DNA from: Mucilaginibacter phenanthrenivorans | Lineage (GTDB): Bacteria; Bacteroidota; Bacteroidia; Sphingobacteriales; Sphingobacteriaceae | Assembly (NCBI RefSeq): GCF_024721155.1 | Contig: NZ_JAHVAP010000018.1 | Span: 62,001-126,000, forward strand | Length of the DNA: 64,000 nucleotides | Direction: 5' to 3' | In this document: piece after piece, positions 1 to 8,834 of the stretch | Layout: each line of letters begins with the position of its first letter | Numbering within the stretch: the first letter of the stretch is position 1 | Program-made: the position numbers and the translations under genes | The notes under the pieces: model-generated | Told to the model about the DNA's origin: nothing | Seen by the model: only the letters and a program-made list of their open reading frames with translations | Databases searched by the model: none

Positions 1-473
1 AAGACGGCGTAAAAATGCTGGTTGACAAATATGGCGTTAACCCTAAACATGTTGGTTTGTACGGCGGCTCATACGGTGGTTTTATCACACTGATGGCCAT
101 GTTTACCGAGCCTGATACCTGGGCGGCAGGCGGCGCAATCCGTTCAGTTACCGACTGGGCACATTACAACCACGGCTATACCGACGAGATTTTGAACGAG
201 CCTTACAATGATGAAAAGTCCTACCGTTTAAGCTCGCCGATATATTTTGCGAACGGGCTTAAAGGCAACCTGCTGATGCTGCATGGCATGGTTGACCAAA
301 ACGTAAACTACCAGGACATTATCCGCCTGAGTCAGCGATTGATCGAGCTGCACAAGGAAAACTGGGAATTGGCCTCCTACCCGGTAGAAGACCACGGCTT
401 TGTACAACCCAGCAGCTGGACGGACGAATATAAACGCATCTTTAAGCTGTTTGAAACTACGTTGAAGAAATAG
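1..473 (+). CDS. S9 family prolyl oligopeptidase / DPP-IV-like peptidase, C-terminal part
   Basis: This reading frame is open from the left edge (in frame from base 3), so only the last 157 or so residues are present. They form the C-terminal end of the alpha/beta-hydrolase domain of an S9 serine peptidase. The nucleophile elbow GGSYGG is visible near base 65. The acidic residue of the triad probably lies in the MLHGMVDQNVNY segment (D near base 294), and the histidine in VEDHGF (near base 393). Such enzymes release dipeptides from peptides in the periplasm or outside the cell. The N-terminal propeller and any signal peptide are outside the window. A strong terminator follows the stop. Family assignment is secure; substrate is not visible. 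Confidence 0.9.
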   Translation, partial: DGVKMLVDKYGVNPKHVGLYGGSYGGFITLMAMFTEPDTWAAGGAIRSVTDWAHYNHGYTDEILNEPYNDEKSYRLSSPIYFANGLKGNLLMLHGMVDQNVNYQDIIRLSQRLIELHKENWELASYPVEDHGFVQPSSWTDEYKRIFKLFETTLKK

Positions 474-475
474 AG

Positions 476-510
476 AAAAGCCTGCTGACCGACAGCAGGC
501 TTTTTATTTT
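476..510 (+). terminator. Rho-independent terminator after the S9 peptidase gene
   Basis: A 12-bp perfect stem (AAAAGCCTGCTG at 476-487 with CAGCAGGCTTTT at 493-504) has a 5-base loop and runs into a T-rich tail. It separates the peptidase gene from the AraC-permease genes. Confidence 0.9.
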
Positions 511-632
511 CAATTCAAAACCGAACGGCCCGATGTTCAATATCGTTACAATGAATGGTGTAAATAAAAGCACAATTTTCTATATGTCAACAAGTTAGTA
601 ATTTGGAACAACGATTGCGGTAGTTGATTTAC
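511..632 (+). promoter_or_regulatory. Conserved leader of AraC-permease fusion copy 1
   Basis: The first 55 bases (511-565) match the leader of copy 5 at 50747-50801 with only two differences, although the loci are 50 kb apart. A second block, TTTGGAAC followed by a CGATTG core (602-616), lies 31 bases before the TTG start. Equivalent blocks sit 30-32 bases before the TTG in the other four fusion genes. I read this as shared promoter or operator DNA that was duplicated with the genes. The fused AraC domain is an obvious candidate binder, but that is inference. Confidence 0.55.
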
Positions 633-3600
633 TTGAATGCATATACTTTCCATATCACCCCTTACGACCTGGTCTTCCTGGGAACGATATTTACCGGGCT
701 GACTTTTACCATGCAATTATGGTTTACCAAAAGGATCAACCGAACTGCAAACCGGTTTCTTGGCTTGGCTCTTGCAACCATTGTTTTGTGGATGATCCGG
801 GTGGTGGGCATTGATATGGGACTTGGAACCGGTTTGCCGCACTGGAGTTGGCTGCCGCTGCAATTTTCGCTGGCGCTGGGACCGTTGATCTATTTTTATG
901 TGCTTAAAATAACCCGGCCAGAATATAATTTCAGGTATAAGGACCTGTTGCATTTTAGTCCGCTGCTGCTGGAGTCGGGCGCCCACGCATTGGAAGTTAG
1001 CGAGAGCGCAAGGACAAGTGCGGCTACTTACGATACGTTAATCTTTCGGCAAATAAACCCGGTATTGTACGCGGCAGCGTTTGTTTCGGTCAGCATCTAC
1101 CTTTACGCATCGCATAGGCTGATCGGGCGCTTTTACCGGCGACTAAAATTTACCGGCGGCGACCGGTACCGGCACGAAATGCGGTGGCTGCATAAGCTGC
1201 TTATAGGTTTTGGCATAGTGTGGCTGTTATGGATACCCTTTACCGTTGCCGGTTACTATTACCATTCGGACGCACATTTTTATTATCCTTTGTATTTCCT
1301 GTTAGGGGTAATAACTATCTGGATTGCGGCCAAAGCATTTTCAAAGCCGGAGGTGAGTATTTTGCCTAATCCTGCTCCGTTTTTAAAGCCACCGCTTCCA
1401 GCAGAAATGAAGCAAAGGGGTATTTGGCTTAAGAAAGCCGTACAAACCGGCCGCTATTACCAGGATCCTGAACTAAGCTTAACCTTGCTGGCCGAGAGGC
1501 TTGAGCTGACTACCCATGAATTATCCCGCATCATCAATACAGCGCTTAAAAAGAGCTTCAATGATTTTGTTAATGAATACCGAATTGCAGAGGTGGCCCG
1601 CAAAATGCAGGACCCGGCGTATGATAATATAACGCTGCTGGGTATTGCATTTGAATCAGGCTTCAATTCAAAATCTACTTTTAACCGGGCTTTCAAGCAA
1701 ATGACCGGAAAAAGTGCTGCGGAATATAAAAATGAGCTAAAAAAACAGCGCCCATCTTATAATTTGACGCATCATACCCAATTTTCAGCGATAATTTCGT
1801 ACCATAAAACCACTCCGACGTGGACACACGAAAAATTAAATCGCAACTTTATGTTTAAAAATTACTTCAAAACCGCCTGGCGCAGCCTTAAAAAAAATAA
1901 AGGATTTACTGCCATTAATGTATTGGGTTTGTCAGTTGGCCTGGCAACCTGCCTGCTCATTGTTTTTTATGTGGTTGATGAATTGAGTTACGACCGTTAT
2001 AATGTTAACGCCGGCAACATATACCGCATTACCGAACAGGTAAAGTTTAATGGCAACGAGGGCTCGTACGCGGCATCTGAAGCGCCATTGATGGCCAATA
2101 TCAAGAGCTTACAGGGCATAGCGAAATACGCCCGGATGCTGCCGACCGAATCGCTTTTCATTTCTCCCCGTAAATATTTCATCAAAAAAGGCACTAATGA
2201 CATCCAGGAGAACAACATAATTTTTGCCGAACCGAATATTTTTGATGTTTTCACACTGCCAATGATTGCGGGTAGTCCGTCGGGCGCTTTGACCGAGCCC
2301 CACAGCGTTGTACTTACTGAAAGCGCAGCAAAAAAATACTTCAATAAAACGGACGTTATAGGCCAGGTGCTGACACTAAATGACACCGGCTTTTACAAGG
2401 TTACCGGCGTATTGAAAGATATTCCGGCCCAATCGCATTTTAACTATAATGTATTCGTTTCCTTTTCGTCAATCCCCGAAAGCAAGGTGAACTCGTGGGG
2501 CTTTGGCGGACTCCACACTTATCTTATGCTAAAGCCCGGCACCAACGTAAAGGCGCTCCAGGCCGCTATAACCAAAATAGAGATAGCTAATTCCTACTCC
2601 CCCAAACTATGGAGCACCGGCGATAATTATTTCCGCGTAGTTTTAACGCCATTGCTTGATATTCACCTGCGTTCGAGCAGCCAGTATGAGCTGAGTAAAA
2701 GCGGCAATATCCAATACGTTTATATATTTTCAGTGATCGCGATATTTATTTTGCTGATTGCCTGTGTTAATTTCATGAACTTGTCTACCGCGCGGTCGTC
2801 AAACCGGGCCAAGGAAGTTGGGGTGCGCAAAGTATTAGGCTCGGCCCGTAAATACCTGGTTGCCCAGTTTTTAACGGAGTCGTTCCTGGTTACTTTAATC
2901 GCTACGATAATAGCCCTTGTTTTAGTGTGGTTGTTATTGCCATTATTTAACCACGTGGCCGATAAGCAGCTATCCTTTACCGTTCAATCCATGGTTTGGT
3001 TATTGCCATCATTGCTTGGCCTTGTTTTGGTGATAAGTTTCCTGGCAGGGTCGTACCCGGCACTTTTCCTGTCTGCCTTTCAGCCTATTGATGTGTTAAA
3101 GGGAAAAATCTCGGCTGGCTTTAAGGGGGGCTTTCTGCGCAGTTTTTTGGTGGTTTTCCAGTTCGCCATTTCCATCTTTCTCATCATCGGCACGCTGGTT
3201 ATTTATAACCAATTAAATTACATTCATAGCAAGAGCCTGGGCTTTAACCGCAGCCAGGTTTTGGTCATCAATAACGTAAATAATTTAGGCAAAAACGCCA
3301 AACTGCTGAAACAGGAATTAAAACAATTTCCGGGAGTGACCAGCGCTACCATGAGCGGCTACCTTCCTACCGGACAAGACAGGATTGCAACCGCTTTATT
3401 CCCTCACCTGCCTATTGATATGAAAGATGATATACTGACCCAATTTTGGCCGGTAGACGAGGACTATATTGGCACGATGGGTATTCGGCTAGTGGCCGGC
3501 CGCAATTTCTCCAGCCAGATGGCAACTGATACAGCAGCCGTTATTGTAAATGAAGCGTTTGTAAAACGCCTTGGTGTGAAAAATCCGCTGGGCAAAACCG

Positions 3601-4253
3601 TTTTCAGGGACAGTTACGGCGTACAACCCTACCACATTATAGGGGTAATGAAAGACTTTAATTTTAGCTCGTTGCACGATGAAATTGGCCCTGCAGTTTT
3701 ATACGATGCCGAGGACAGGGGAGCGATTAGCGCCAAAATAAAAACAGCTAACCTGCCCGCGTTATTATCGCAGGTTGAAAGTAAGTGGAAAAGCCTGGCG
3801 CCCAACCAGCCATTTGCCTACTCATTTATGGATCAGGATTTTGATGCCACTTATCGTTCAGAACAGCGGATCGGCACACTCTTTATTGCCTTTAGCACGC
3901 TGGCGATTTTGATAGCCTGCCTGGGATTATTTGGTTTGGCCGCCTATGCTGCCGAACAGCGCAATAAGGAAATAGGCATCCGCAAGGTGTTAGGTGCCAG
4001 CGTATCTGGTATCGTAAGTATGTTATCGATGAATTTTATAAAACTGGTATTCATTTCCATCCTGATCGCATCGCCAATAGCGTGGTGGGCCATGAGCAAA
4101 TGGCTGCAGGGCTTTGCCTACCGCATCGATGTATCCTGGTGGATAGTAGCCGTAGCAGGGCTAACCGCCATATTCATTGCTTTTGTTACCATCAGTTTCC
4201 AATCCATAAGGGCGGCCATTGCTAACCCGGTAGATAGTTTGAGGAGCGAATAG
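633..4253 (+). CDS. Membrane AraC-type regulator fused to FtsX/MacB-type ABC permease (copy 1)
   Basis: Single open frame of 1206 codons joining two normally separate proteins. Residues 1-240 contain about seven hydrophobic helices (starting YDLVFLGTIF, ending FLLGVITIW). Residues about 262-375 are an AraC/HTH_18 DNA-binding domain, with a first helix-turn-helix around LTLLAERLELTTHELSRI and a second around LLGIAFESGFNSKSTFNRAF. A 30-residue linker leads to an internal methionine (base 1851). From there an 800-residue permease is complete: TM1, a MacB-type periplasmic domain, and two FtsX domains ending in ANPVDSLRSE. The predicted topology keeps the AraC domain cytoplasmic. I chose TTG 633 because the same TTG-AAT-x-TAT context starts all five paralogues; an upstream TTG at 624 is also possible. 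No ATP-binding subunit is adjacent. Likely role: export permease with built-in transcription factor; substrate unknown. Confidence 0.85.
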   Translation: MNAYTFHITPYDLVFLGTIFTGLTFTMQLWFTKRINRTANRFLGLALATIVLWMIRVVGIDMGLGTGLPHWSWLPLQFSLALGPLIYFYVLKITRPEYNFRYKDLLHFSPLLLESGAHALEVSESARTSAATYDTLIFRQINPVLYAAAFVSVSIYLYASHRLIGRFYRRLKFTGGDRYRHEMRWLHKLLIGFGIVWLLWIPFTVAGYYYHSDAHFYYPLYFLLGVITIWIAAKAFSKPEVSILPNPAPFLKPPLPAEMKQRGIWLKKAVQTGRYYQDPELSLTLLAERLELTTHELSRIINTALKKSFNDFVNEYRIAEVARKMQDPAYDNITLLGIAFESGFNSKSTFNRAFKQMTGKSAAEYKNELKKQRPSYNLTHHTQFSAIISYHKTTPTWTHEKLNRNFMFKNYFKTAWRSLKKNKGFTAINVLGLSVGLATCLLIVFYVVDELSYDRYNVNAGNIYRITEQVKFNGNEGSYAASEAPLMANIKSLQGIAKYARMLPTESLFISPRKYFIKKGTNDIQENNIIFAEPNIFDVFTLPMIAGSPSGALTEPHSVVLTESAAKKYFNKTDVIGQVLTLNDTGFYKVTGVLKDIPAQSHFNYNVFVSFSSIPESKVNSWGFGGLHTYLMLKPGTNVKALQAAITKIEIANSYSPKLWSTGDNYFRVVLTPLLDIHLRSSSQYELSKSGNIQYVYIFSVIAIFILLIACVNFMNLSTARSSNRAKEVGVRKVLGSARKYLVAQFLTESFLVTLIATIIALVLVWLLLPLFNHVADKQLSFTVQSMVWLLPSLLGLVLVISFLAGSYPALFLSAFQPIDVLKGKISAGFKGGFLRSFLVVFQFAISIFLIIGTLVIYNQLNYIHSKSLGFNRSQVLVINNVNNLGKNAKLLKQELKQFPGVTSATMSGYLPTGQDRIATALFPHLPIDMKDDILTQFWPVDEDYIGTMGIRLVAGRNFSSQMATDTAAVIVNEAFVKRLGVKNPLGKTVFRDSYGVQPYHIIGVMKDFNFSSLHDEIGPAVLYDAEDRGAISAKIKTANLPALLSQVESKWKSLAPNQPFAYSFMDQDFDATYRSEQRIGTLFIAFSTLAILIACLGLFGLAAYAAEQRNKEIGIRKVLGASVSGIVSMLSMNFIKLVFISILIASPIAWWAMSKWLQGFAYRIDVSWWIVAVAGLTAIFIAFVTISFQSIRAAIANPVDSLRSE

Positions 4254-4315
4254 CCGCTTATGGGTATCCCAATATTTTATATTATGCAATTTTTTATATA
4301 TCAATATGTTATAAG

Positions 4316-4347
4316 TTTGGGGTAGCGATAGCGTTTAAATAGTTCCA
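4316..4347 (+). promoter_or_regulatory. Leader block of fusion copy 2
   Basis: TTTGG at 4316, GCGATAGCG and then TTG at 4348 reproduce the conserved spacing (32 bases) of the fusion-gene leaders. The preceding TAAGTTTG (4312-4319) is an exact match to the Bacteroidota -7 element TAnnTTTG. The upstream part, TATATCAATATGTTATAAG, is very like the leader of copy 3. Confidence 0.45.
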
Positions 4348-7300
4348 TTGAATAATTATACTCCCCATATCACCCTGTATAATCTCGCCTTCCTGGGGAC
4401 GATATTTGTCGGGCTGACTTTTGCCCTGCAATTGTGGTTTACCAAAAGGATTAGCCGAGCCGCAAACCGTTTTATGGCCTTAGCGCTGGTAACAGTCGTT
4501 TTGTGGATAATCCGCGAGGTGGGCATCGAAATGGGACCTGGAACCGACTTCCCCCATTGGAGCTGGCTACCGCTGCAATTTTCGCTGGCGCTGGGGCCGC
4601 TGATGTATTTTTATGTGCTTAAAATAACCCGGCCGGAATATAAGCTTAGTTGGACGGACCTGCTGCATTTTGGCCCCTTGTTGTTGCAACAGGGCGCTCT
4701 GGTATTGGAGATTAAGGAGAGCATGAGGGCCGGCGCGGCTACTTATGATACGCTGATATTTCGTCAGTTGAACCCGTTATTGCAGCTATTGGCGTTTATT
4801 TCGGTTGCCGCCTATTTGTATTGGTCTTTTAAGTTGATAGAACGCTTTTACCAACGGCTGAAATTCAATGATGTGAGTGACCGGTACCGGTACGAATTGC
4901 AGTGGCTGCGTCGCTTGCTGATGGGATTCGGTGTGTTATGGTTATTATGGATCCCCATCATAGCAGCAGATTACTATTACCACTTAGGCAGTCATGCCTA
5001 TTATCCTCTATATCTTATTTTAGCGATAATGATGATCCGGATAGCGGCCCGGGCTCTTTTCAAGCCTGAAGCGGGAATGACGGTCCAAGCATATCCTGTT
5101 TTTAAACCAAAGCCTCCGGCTGAATTGAGGCAAAAGGGCATTTGGCTGAAGACGATCGTCAAAGCCAACTTGTATTACCAGGACCCGGAACTGAGTTTAG
5201 TTGCACTTGCTGAAAAGCTTGAGCTGACTACCCATGAATTATCCCGCATCATCAATACTGCACTTAAAAAAAGTTTTAACGATTTTATTAATGAATATCG
5301 GGTTGCCGAAGTAATCCGGAAAATGCAGGACCCCGCCTACGACCATATCACACTGATTGGCATCGCCTATGATTCCGGCTTCAACTCTCCAAGTACCTTT
5401 CACCGTGCATTCAAAGAGATGACTGGAAAAACACCTGCCGAATATAAAAAAGAACTGCCATCTTATAATTTGACACATCGTTCCAGATTTGCGCCGATAA
5501 TTTCGAACCAGGAAACCACGCTGAGGTGGTCTCATGGAAAATTAAACCGCAATTATATGTTTAGAAATTATTTAAAAAATGCCTGGCGCCACATCATACG
5601 CCATAAAACCTATTCCGCCATCAATGTTACGGGTCTTGCGCTGGGTATTTGCGGCTGCCTGGTGATTTACCTGGTAGTAAGTTACGAATTCAGTTTTGAC
5701 AACTTTCACCCCGATAAAGCGCGCATTTATTGCGTCGATGGAAGCATAGCAGGCGGTAAAAACCCGGACGATGCGCATTGGAATTCGGTGCAGGCACCGA
5801 TGCCTGATGCCATGCGGAGTGAAATGTCCGGATTGGAGACTGTGGCAGCTTTTCAGCATTATAACCCCAAAGTGAAGATAAAACAAGGTGAAAAAGTAAT
5901 TAAAGCATTCGATGAGACAGAAGGGATAATCGCTGAATCGGGTTATTTTGACATATTGCCTTATACCTGGTTAAGTGGTGGCAAAAAAACATCATTAAAC
6001 AAGCCGATGACCGTTGTGCTTACCCAAAGCCGTGCGAAAACTTACTTTGGCGATCTGCAGCCAGATGAGATGATTGGCAAAACAATTACTTACGATGATT
6101 CGCTTACCGTAACGGTGACGGGCATCCTGAAAGACTGGAACAAAAATTCGGATTTCGACTTTTCTGATTTTATTTCGTTCAGCACCATCAACAGCAGTTT
6201 TTTAAAAAACCAGATCCAACTGAACAATTGGAACATGCTGAACCATGGCAGCCAGGAATTGGTAAAATTGCCTGCCGGCGTTAATCCAACGCAAGTGGAT
6301 GCACAATTCCCATCATTCATCAAAAGGCATCTTGACCCCGATCCGCATACCAAATTGCATATACAACTTCAGCCATTTACGGGCATTCATTTTCATCCGG
6401 AATATGGCGGTGAAGGAAGAAAAGCTGACTTAAGCGTTTTATATATCCTTTCAGCAGTCGCCATATTTATATTGTTTATTGCCGCTGTAAATTTTATCAA
6501 CCTGTCTACTGCACAATCCGTACAACGAACCAAAGAAATTGGCATACGCAAAGTACTTGGCAGCGGAAAAAGCGCTATCCTTTTCCAGTTTTTAACAGAA
6601 ACATTTACTTTGGCTTTACTGGCGGTAGCCATAGCAATAATTGCTGTAAGGCCCCTCTTGAATTTGTTTGCCGCATATATACCGCCGGGCGTAAAATTCG
6701 ATTACTCCGCGTATACCGACTGGGCGTTTCTTGTCGGTATCGCCATCTTTACTACATTACTGTCAGGTTTTTACCCAGCAAGGCTACTATCCGTATTTCG
6801 GCCGGTTTCGAGCCTTAAAGGTGAAATAAATGAAAAAACGGGTAATAAAGGCTATCTGCGCAAAAGCCTGATCGTTTTTCAATTTACCATATCGCTTATT
6901 TTTATTACAGCGACCCTTGTGATCGATAAGCAGATCAGTTATATGCAAACCCGCGATCTGGGCTTTAAAACGAGTAACATTATCACCTTAAGAAGCCTTT
7001 GGAACGATCATACAGGCAAAATGAAGGTACTTGCCGAAAAAATCAAACAAATACCCGGCGTCGGCCAGGTTATAACGGAAGCTTTTCCGCCGATGGGTTT
7101 TGCGCATATGGGCAATGGTATACAACTGCAGGGAAGCAGTGAAAAACAAATCCAGGCTTCCATCCATTCGGGTAATGAAAACTTTGTGCCGTTTTATCAT
7201 ATGAAAATAGTTGCTGGCCGTAATTTGTTGCGCAGCGACAGTGCAAGAGAATACCTTATAAATGAAACTGCCGCAAGGACCCTTGGTTTCAATGATCCTA

Positions 7301-7986
7301 AAAAAGCTGTTGGCAAGTTCCTATCAGGCCCTCAAAGTAAAGCTTATCCAATAGCCGGCGTGGTGGCTGATTTTTTCGAAAGCTCGTTCCACCAGCAAAT
7401 TATGCCTGTGGTTATTGAAAATGACCCAAAGGTGCAAATAGGCATAGCGCTAAAGCTAACGCCGGCTGAATACCAAAAAGGTGATATGCCATTATTGGCA
7501 GACAGAATTGCCAGGGAATGGAAGAAAATTTATCCGGAAGAACCTTTTGATTATGCTTTCCTGGGCGATTCCATTGCCCGGTTATACGAGAGCGATCAGC
7601 AAACACAGTGGCTCACGAGAACAGCAACATTGATCACCATCTTTATTTCATGCATGGGCTTGTTTGGGTTAGCAATGTTTACCACCGAAAGAAGGATCAA
7701 AGAGATCAGTATCCGGAAAGTGCTGGGCGCCAGCATAAGCGATATTTTAACGCTGCTGAATAAGGAAGTGGTTATACTGATCGCTGTTTCATTACTGATT
7801 TCATCGCCTATAGCATGGTTCTTTATGCATAAATGGCTGCAGAAATTTGCCTATCATACCAGCCTGAGCCTATGGGTATTTATACTGGCAGGCGCAGGGG
7901 CTATGTTAATAGCACTTGCAACTATCAGTTTCCGGACGATGAGATCAGCTACGGCAAATCCTGTAAAGGGGTTGAGGAATGAATAA
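4348..7986 (+). CDS. Membrane AraC-type regulator fused to FtsX/MacB-type ABC permease (copy 2)
   Basis: Second fusion gene, 1212 residues, starting 94 bases after copy 1 ends. The N-terminal seven-helix region (1-240) and AraC domain (about 265-370, LSRIINTALKKSFNDFINEYRVAEV in the first half) are very close to copy 1. The permease half, from the internal ATG at 5557, is clearly different. Its TM1 region reads SAINVTGLALGICGCLVIY, its periplasmic domain is unrelated in detail, and it ends NPVKGLRNE. Both permease FtsX signatures are present (KEIGIRKVLGS and KEISIRKVLGA). The start is TTG, matching the paralogues. The short gap after copy 1 without a terminator allows co-transcription, although the leader block suggests its own promoter. 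Its transported substrate cannot be read from the sequence. Confidence 0.85.
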   Translation: MNNYTPHITLYNLAFLGTIFVGLTFALQLWFTKRISRAANRFMALALVTVVLWIIREVGIEMGPGTDFPHWSWLPLQFSLALGPLMYFYVLKITRPEYKLSWTDLLHFGPLLLQQGALVLEIKESMRAGAATYDTLIFRQLNPLLQLLAFISVAAYLYWSFKLIERFYQRLKFNDVSDRYRYELQWLRRLLMGFGVLWLLWIPIIAADYYYHLGSHAYYPLYLILAIMMIRIAARALFKPEAGMTVQAYPVFKPKPPAELRQKGIWLKTIVKANLYYQDPELSLVALAEKLELTTHELSRIINTALKKSFNDFINEYRVAEVIRKMQDPAYDHITLIGIAYDSGFNSPSTFHRAFKEMTGKTPAEYKKELPSYNLTHRSRFAPIISNQETTLRWSHGKLNRNYMFRNYLKNAWRHIIRHKTYSAINVTGLALGICGCLVIYLVVSYEFSFDNFHPDKARIYCVDGSIAGGKNPDDAHWNSVQAPMPDAMRSEMSGLETVAAFQHYNPKVKIKQGEKVIKAFDETEGIIAESGYFDILPYTWLSGGKKTSLNKPMTVVLTQSRAKTYFGDLQPDEMIGKTITYDDSLTVTVTGILKDWNKNSDFDFSDFISFSTINSSFLKNQIQLNNWNMLNHGSQELVKLPAGVNPTQVDAQFPSFIKRHLDPDPHTKLHIQLQPFTGIHFHPEYGGEGRKADLSVLYILSAVAIFILFIAAVNFINLSTAQSVQRTKEIGIRKVLGSGKSAILFQFLTETFTLALLAVAIAIIAVRPLLNLFAAYIPPGVKFDYSAYTDWAFLVGIAIFTTLLSGFYPARLLSVFRPVSSLKGEINEKTGNKGYLRKSLIVFQFTISLIFITATLVIDKQISYMQTRDLGFKTSNIITLRSLWNDHTGKMKVLAEKIKQIPGVGQVITEAFPPMGFAHMGNGIQLQGSSEKQIQASIHSGNENFVPFYHMKIVAGRNLLRSDSAREYLINETAARTLGFNDPKKAVGKFLSGPQSKAYPIAGVVADFFESSFHQQIMPVVIENDPKVQIGIALKLTPAEYQKGDMPLLADRIAREWKKIYPEEPFDYAFLGDSIARLYESDQQTQWLTRTATLITIFISCMGLFGLAMFTTERRIKEISIRKVLGASISDILTLLNKEVVILIAVSLLISSPIAWFFMHKWLQKFAYHTSLSLWVFILAGAGAMLIALATISFRTMRSATANPVKGLRNE

Positions 7987-8036
7987 ATCATTGTGGAAGG
8001 TTTTGAATTATTGCTGCTGATGTAAACCACAGCAAA

Positions 8037-8055
8037 TGTAAGCGTCACGCTTACA
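8037..8055. terminator. Hairpin between convergent genes
   Basis: TGTAAGCG (8037-8044), a 3-base loop and CGCTTACA (8048-8055) form a perfect 8-bp stem between the ends of two convergent genes. There is no U-run directly beside it, so it may be a processing or weak bidirectional termination site. Confidence 0.4.
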
Positions 8056-8107
8056 ACAAGCCTTTTGCGATTTCAAAAAAAAAAGGTTAGGTGATCAAAT
8101 TTATACG

Positions 8108-8698
8108 TCAAGCCATGGGAACACCGGTCAGCTTCCCGATTGCACCGGCGATATCTTGCGGCTTCAGGATAAAACGCGTCTGCCCGCTTCTGATGGCAGA
8201 CTCCGGCATCGAAGGATGCTGTGCCGTTGCCGGTAACTGCGCGATGGTCATGCCGCCACGCAGCTTGATCTGCGCGGCACCGAGAGAACCATCGCCATCC
8301 AGACCCGAAAGGATCACGCTGATGGCCCGGCGGCCCAGGTCTTCGGCCATCGAATAAAATAAGATATCTACGGCCTTGTTGACCTTTTCATCGGCGTGGC
8401 GTGCTCTTAATACCAGCTTGCCATCCTCAATCGTCATCATTTGCCCTTCCGCCAATACGTACACCTCGCCGCATTTCAGTTGCATGCCTTGTACGGCCAC
8501 ATTTACTTTCAATTTGGAAAAAGGTTGCAGGCGTTCCGCCAGTTTGCTGGGATAGGCCCGGTCCAGGTGCTGGATGATCAGAAAGGCTGCGTTGGAATGT
8601 GCCGGCAGGCAGGAAAGAATTTCAGTCAGCGGATCGATCCCGCCAATAGACAAACCGATACCTACGACATAAAAAGGGTTTTTATCACGTATGTTCAT
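8108..8698 (-). CDS. Stand-alone CheB-type protein-glutamate methylesterase domain
   Basis: The 196-residue protein is a CheB C-terminal methylesterase domain without the usual receiver domain. The catalytic residues are visible: serine in GIGLSIGG (near residue 17), histidine in IIQHLD (near residue 44) and aspartate in ILSGLDGDGSLGA (near residue 137). In chemotaxis CheB removes methyl groups from receptor glutamates. Stand-alone copies are common in Bacteroidota beside PAS/histidine-kinase proteins and probably act in non-chemotactic signalling. It lies in the same orientation as, and 136 bases downstream of, a multi-PAS protein, so the two may belong to one signalling pair. No CheR, receptor or receiver gene is in the window. 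Family assignment is firm; substrate is inferred. Confidence 0.88.
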   Translation of the reverse strand: MNIRDKNPFYVVGIGLSIGGIDPLTEILSCLPAHSNAAFLIIQHLDRAYPSKLAERLQPFSKLKVNVAVQGMQLKCGEVYVLAEGQMMTIEDGKLVLRARHADEKVNKAVDILFYSMAEDLGRRAISVILSGLDGDGSLGAAQIKLRGGMTIAQLPATAQHPSMPESAIRSGQTRFILKPQDIAGAIGKLTGVPMA

Positions 8699-8834
8699 GA
8701 TTACGTTTGGATCAATTGTATAAACCTACATAAACAGGAAGCCAGGATAAGTTATTTTGCGCTTAAGCGAACTGCTATTTCGGATAGGATGAAACGTGTG
8801 TACAGGTATACAATCAATTTTAACAAAATTTGTT

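Noticed and set aside
633..4253. The fusion as a sequencing error joining two genes
   Set aside because: The same in-frame junction with a conserved linker occurs in five separate genes, so independent errors are unlikely.
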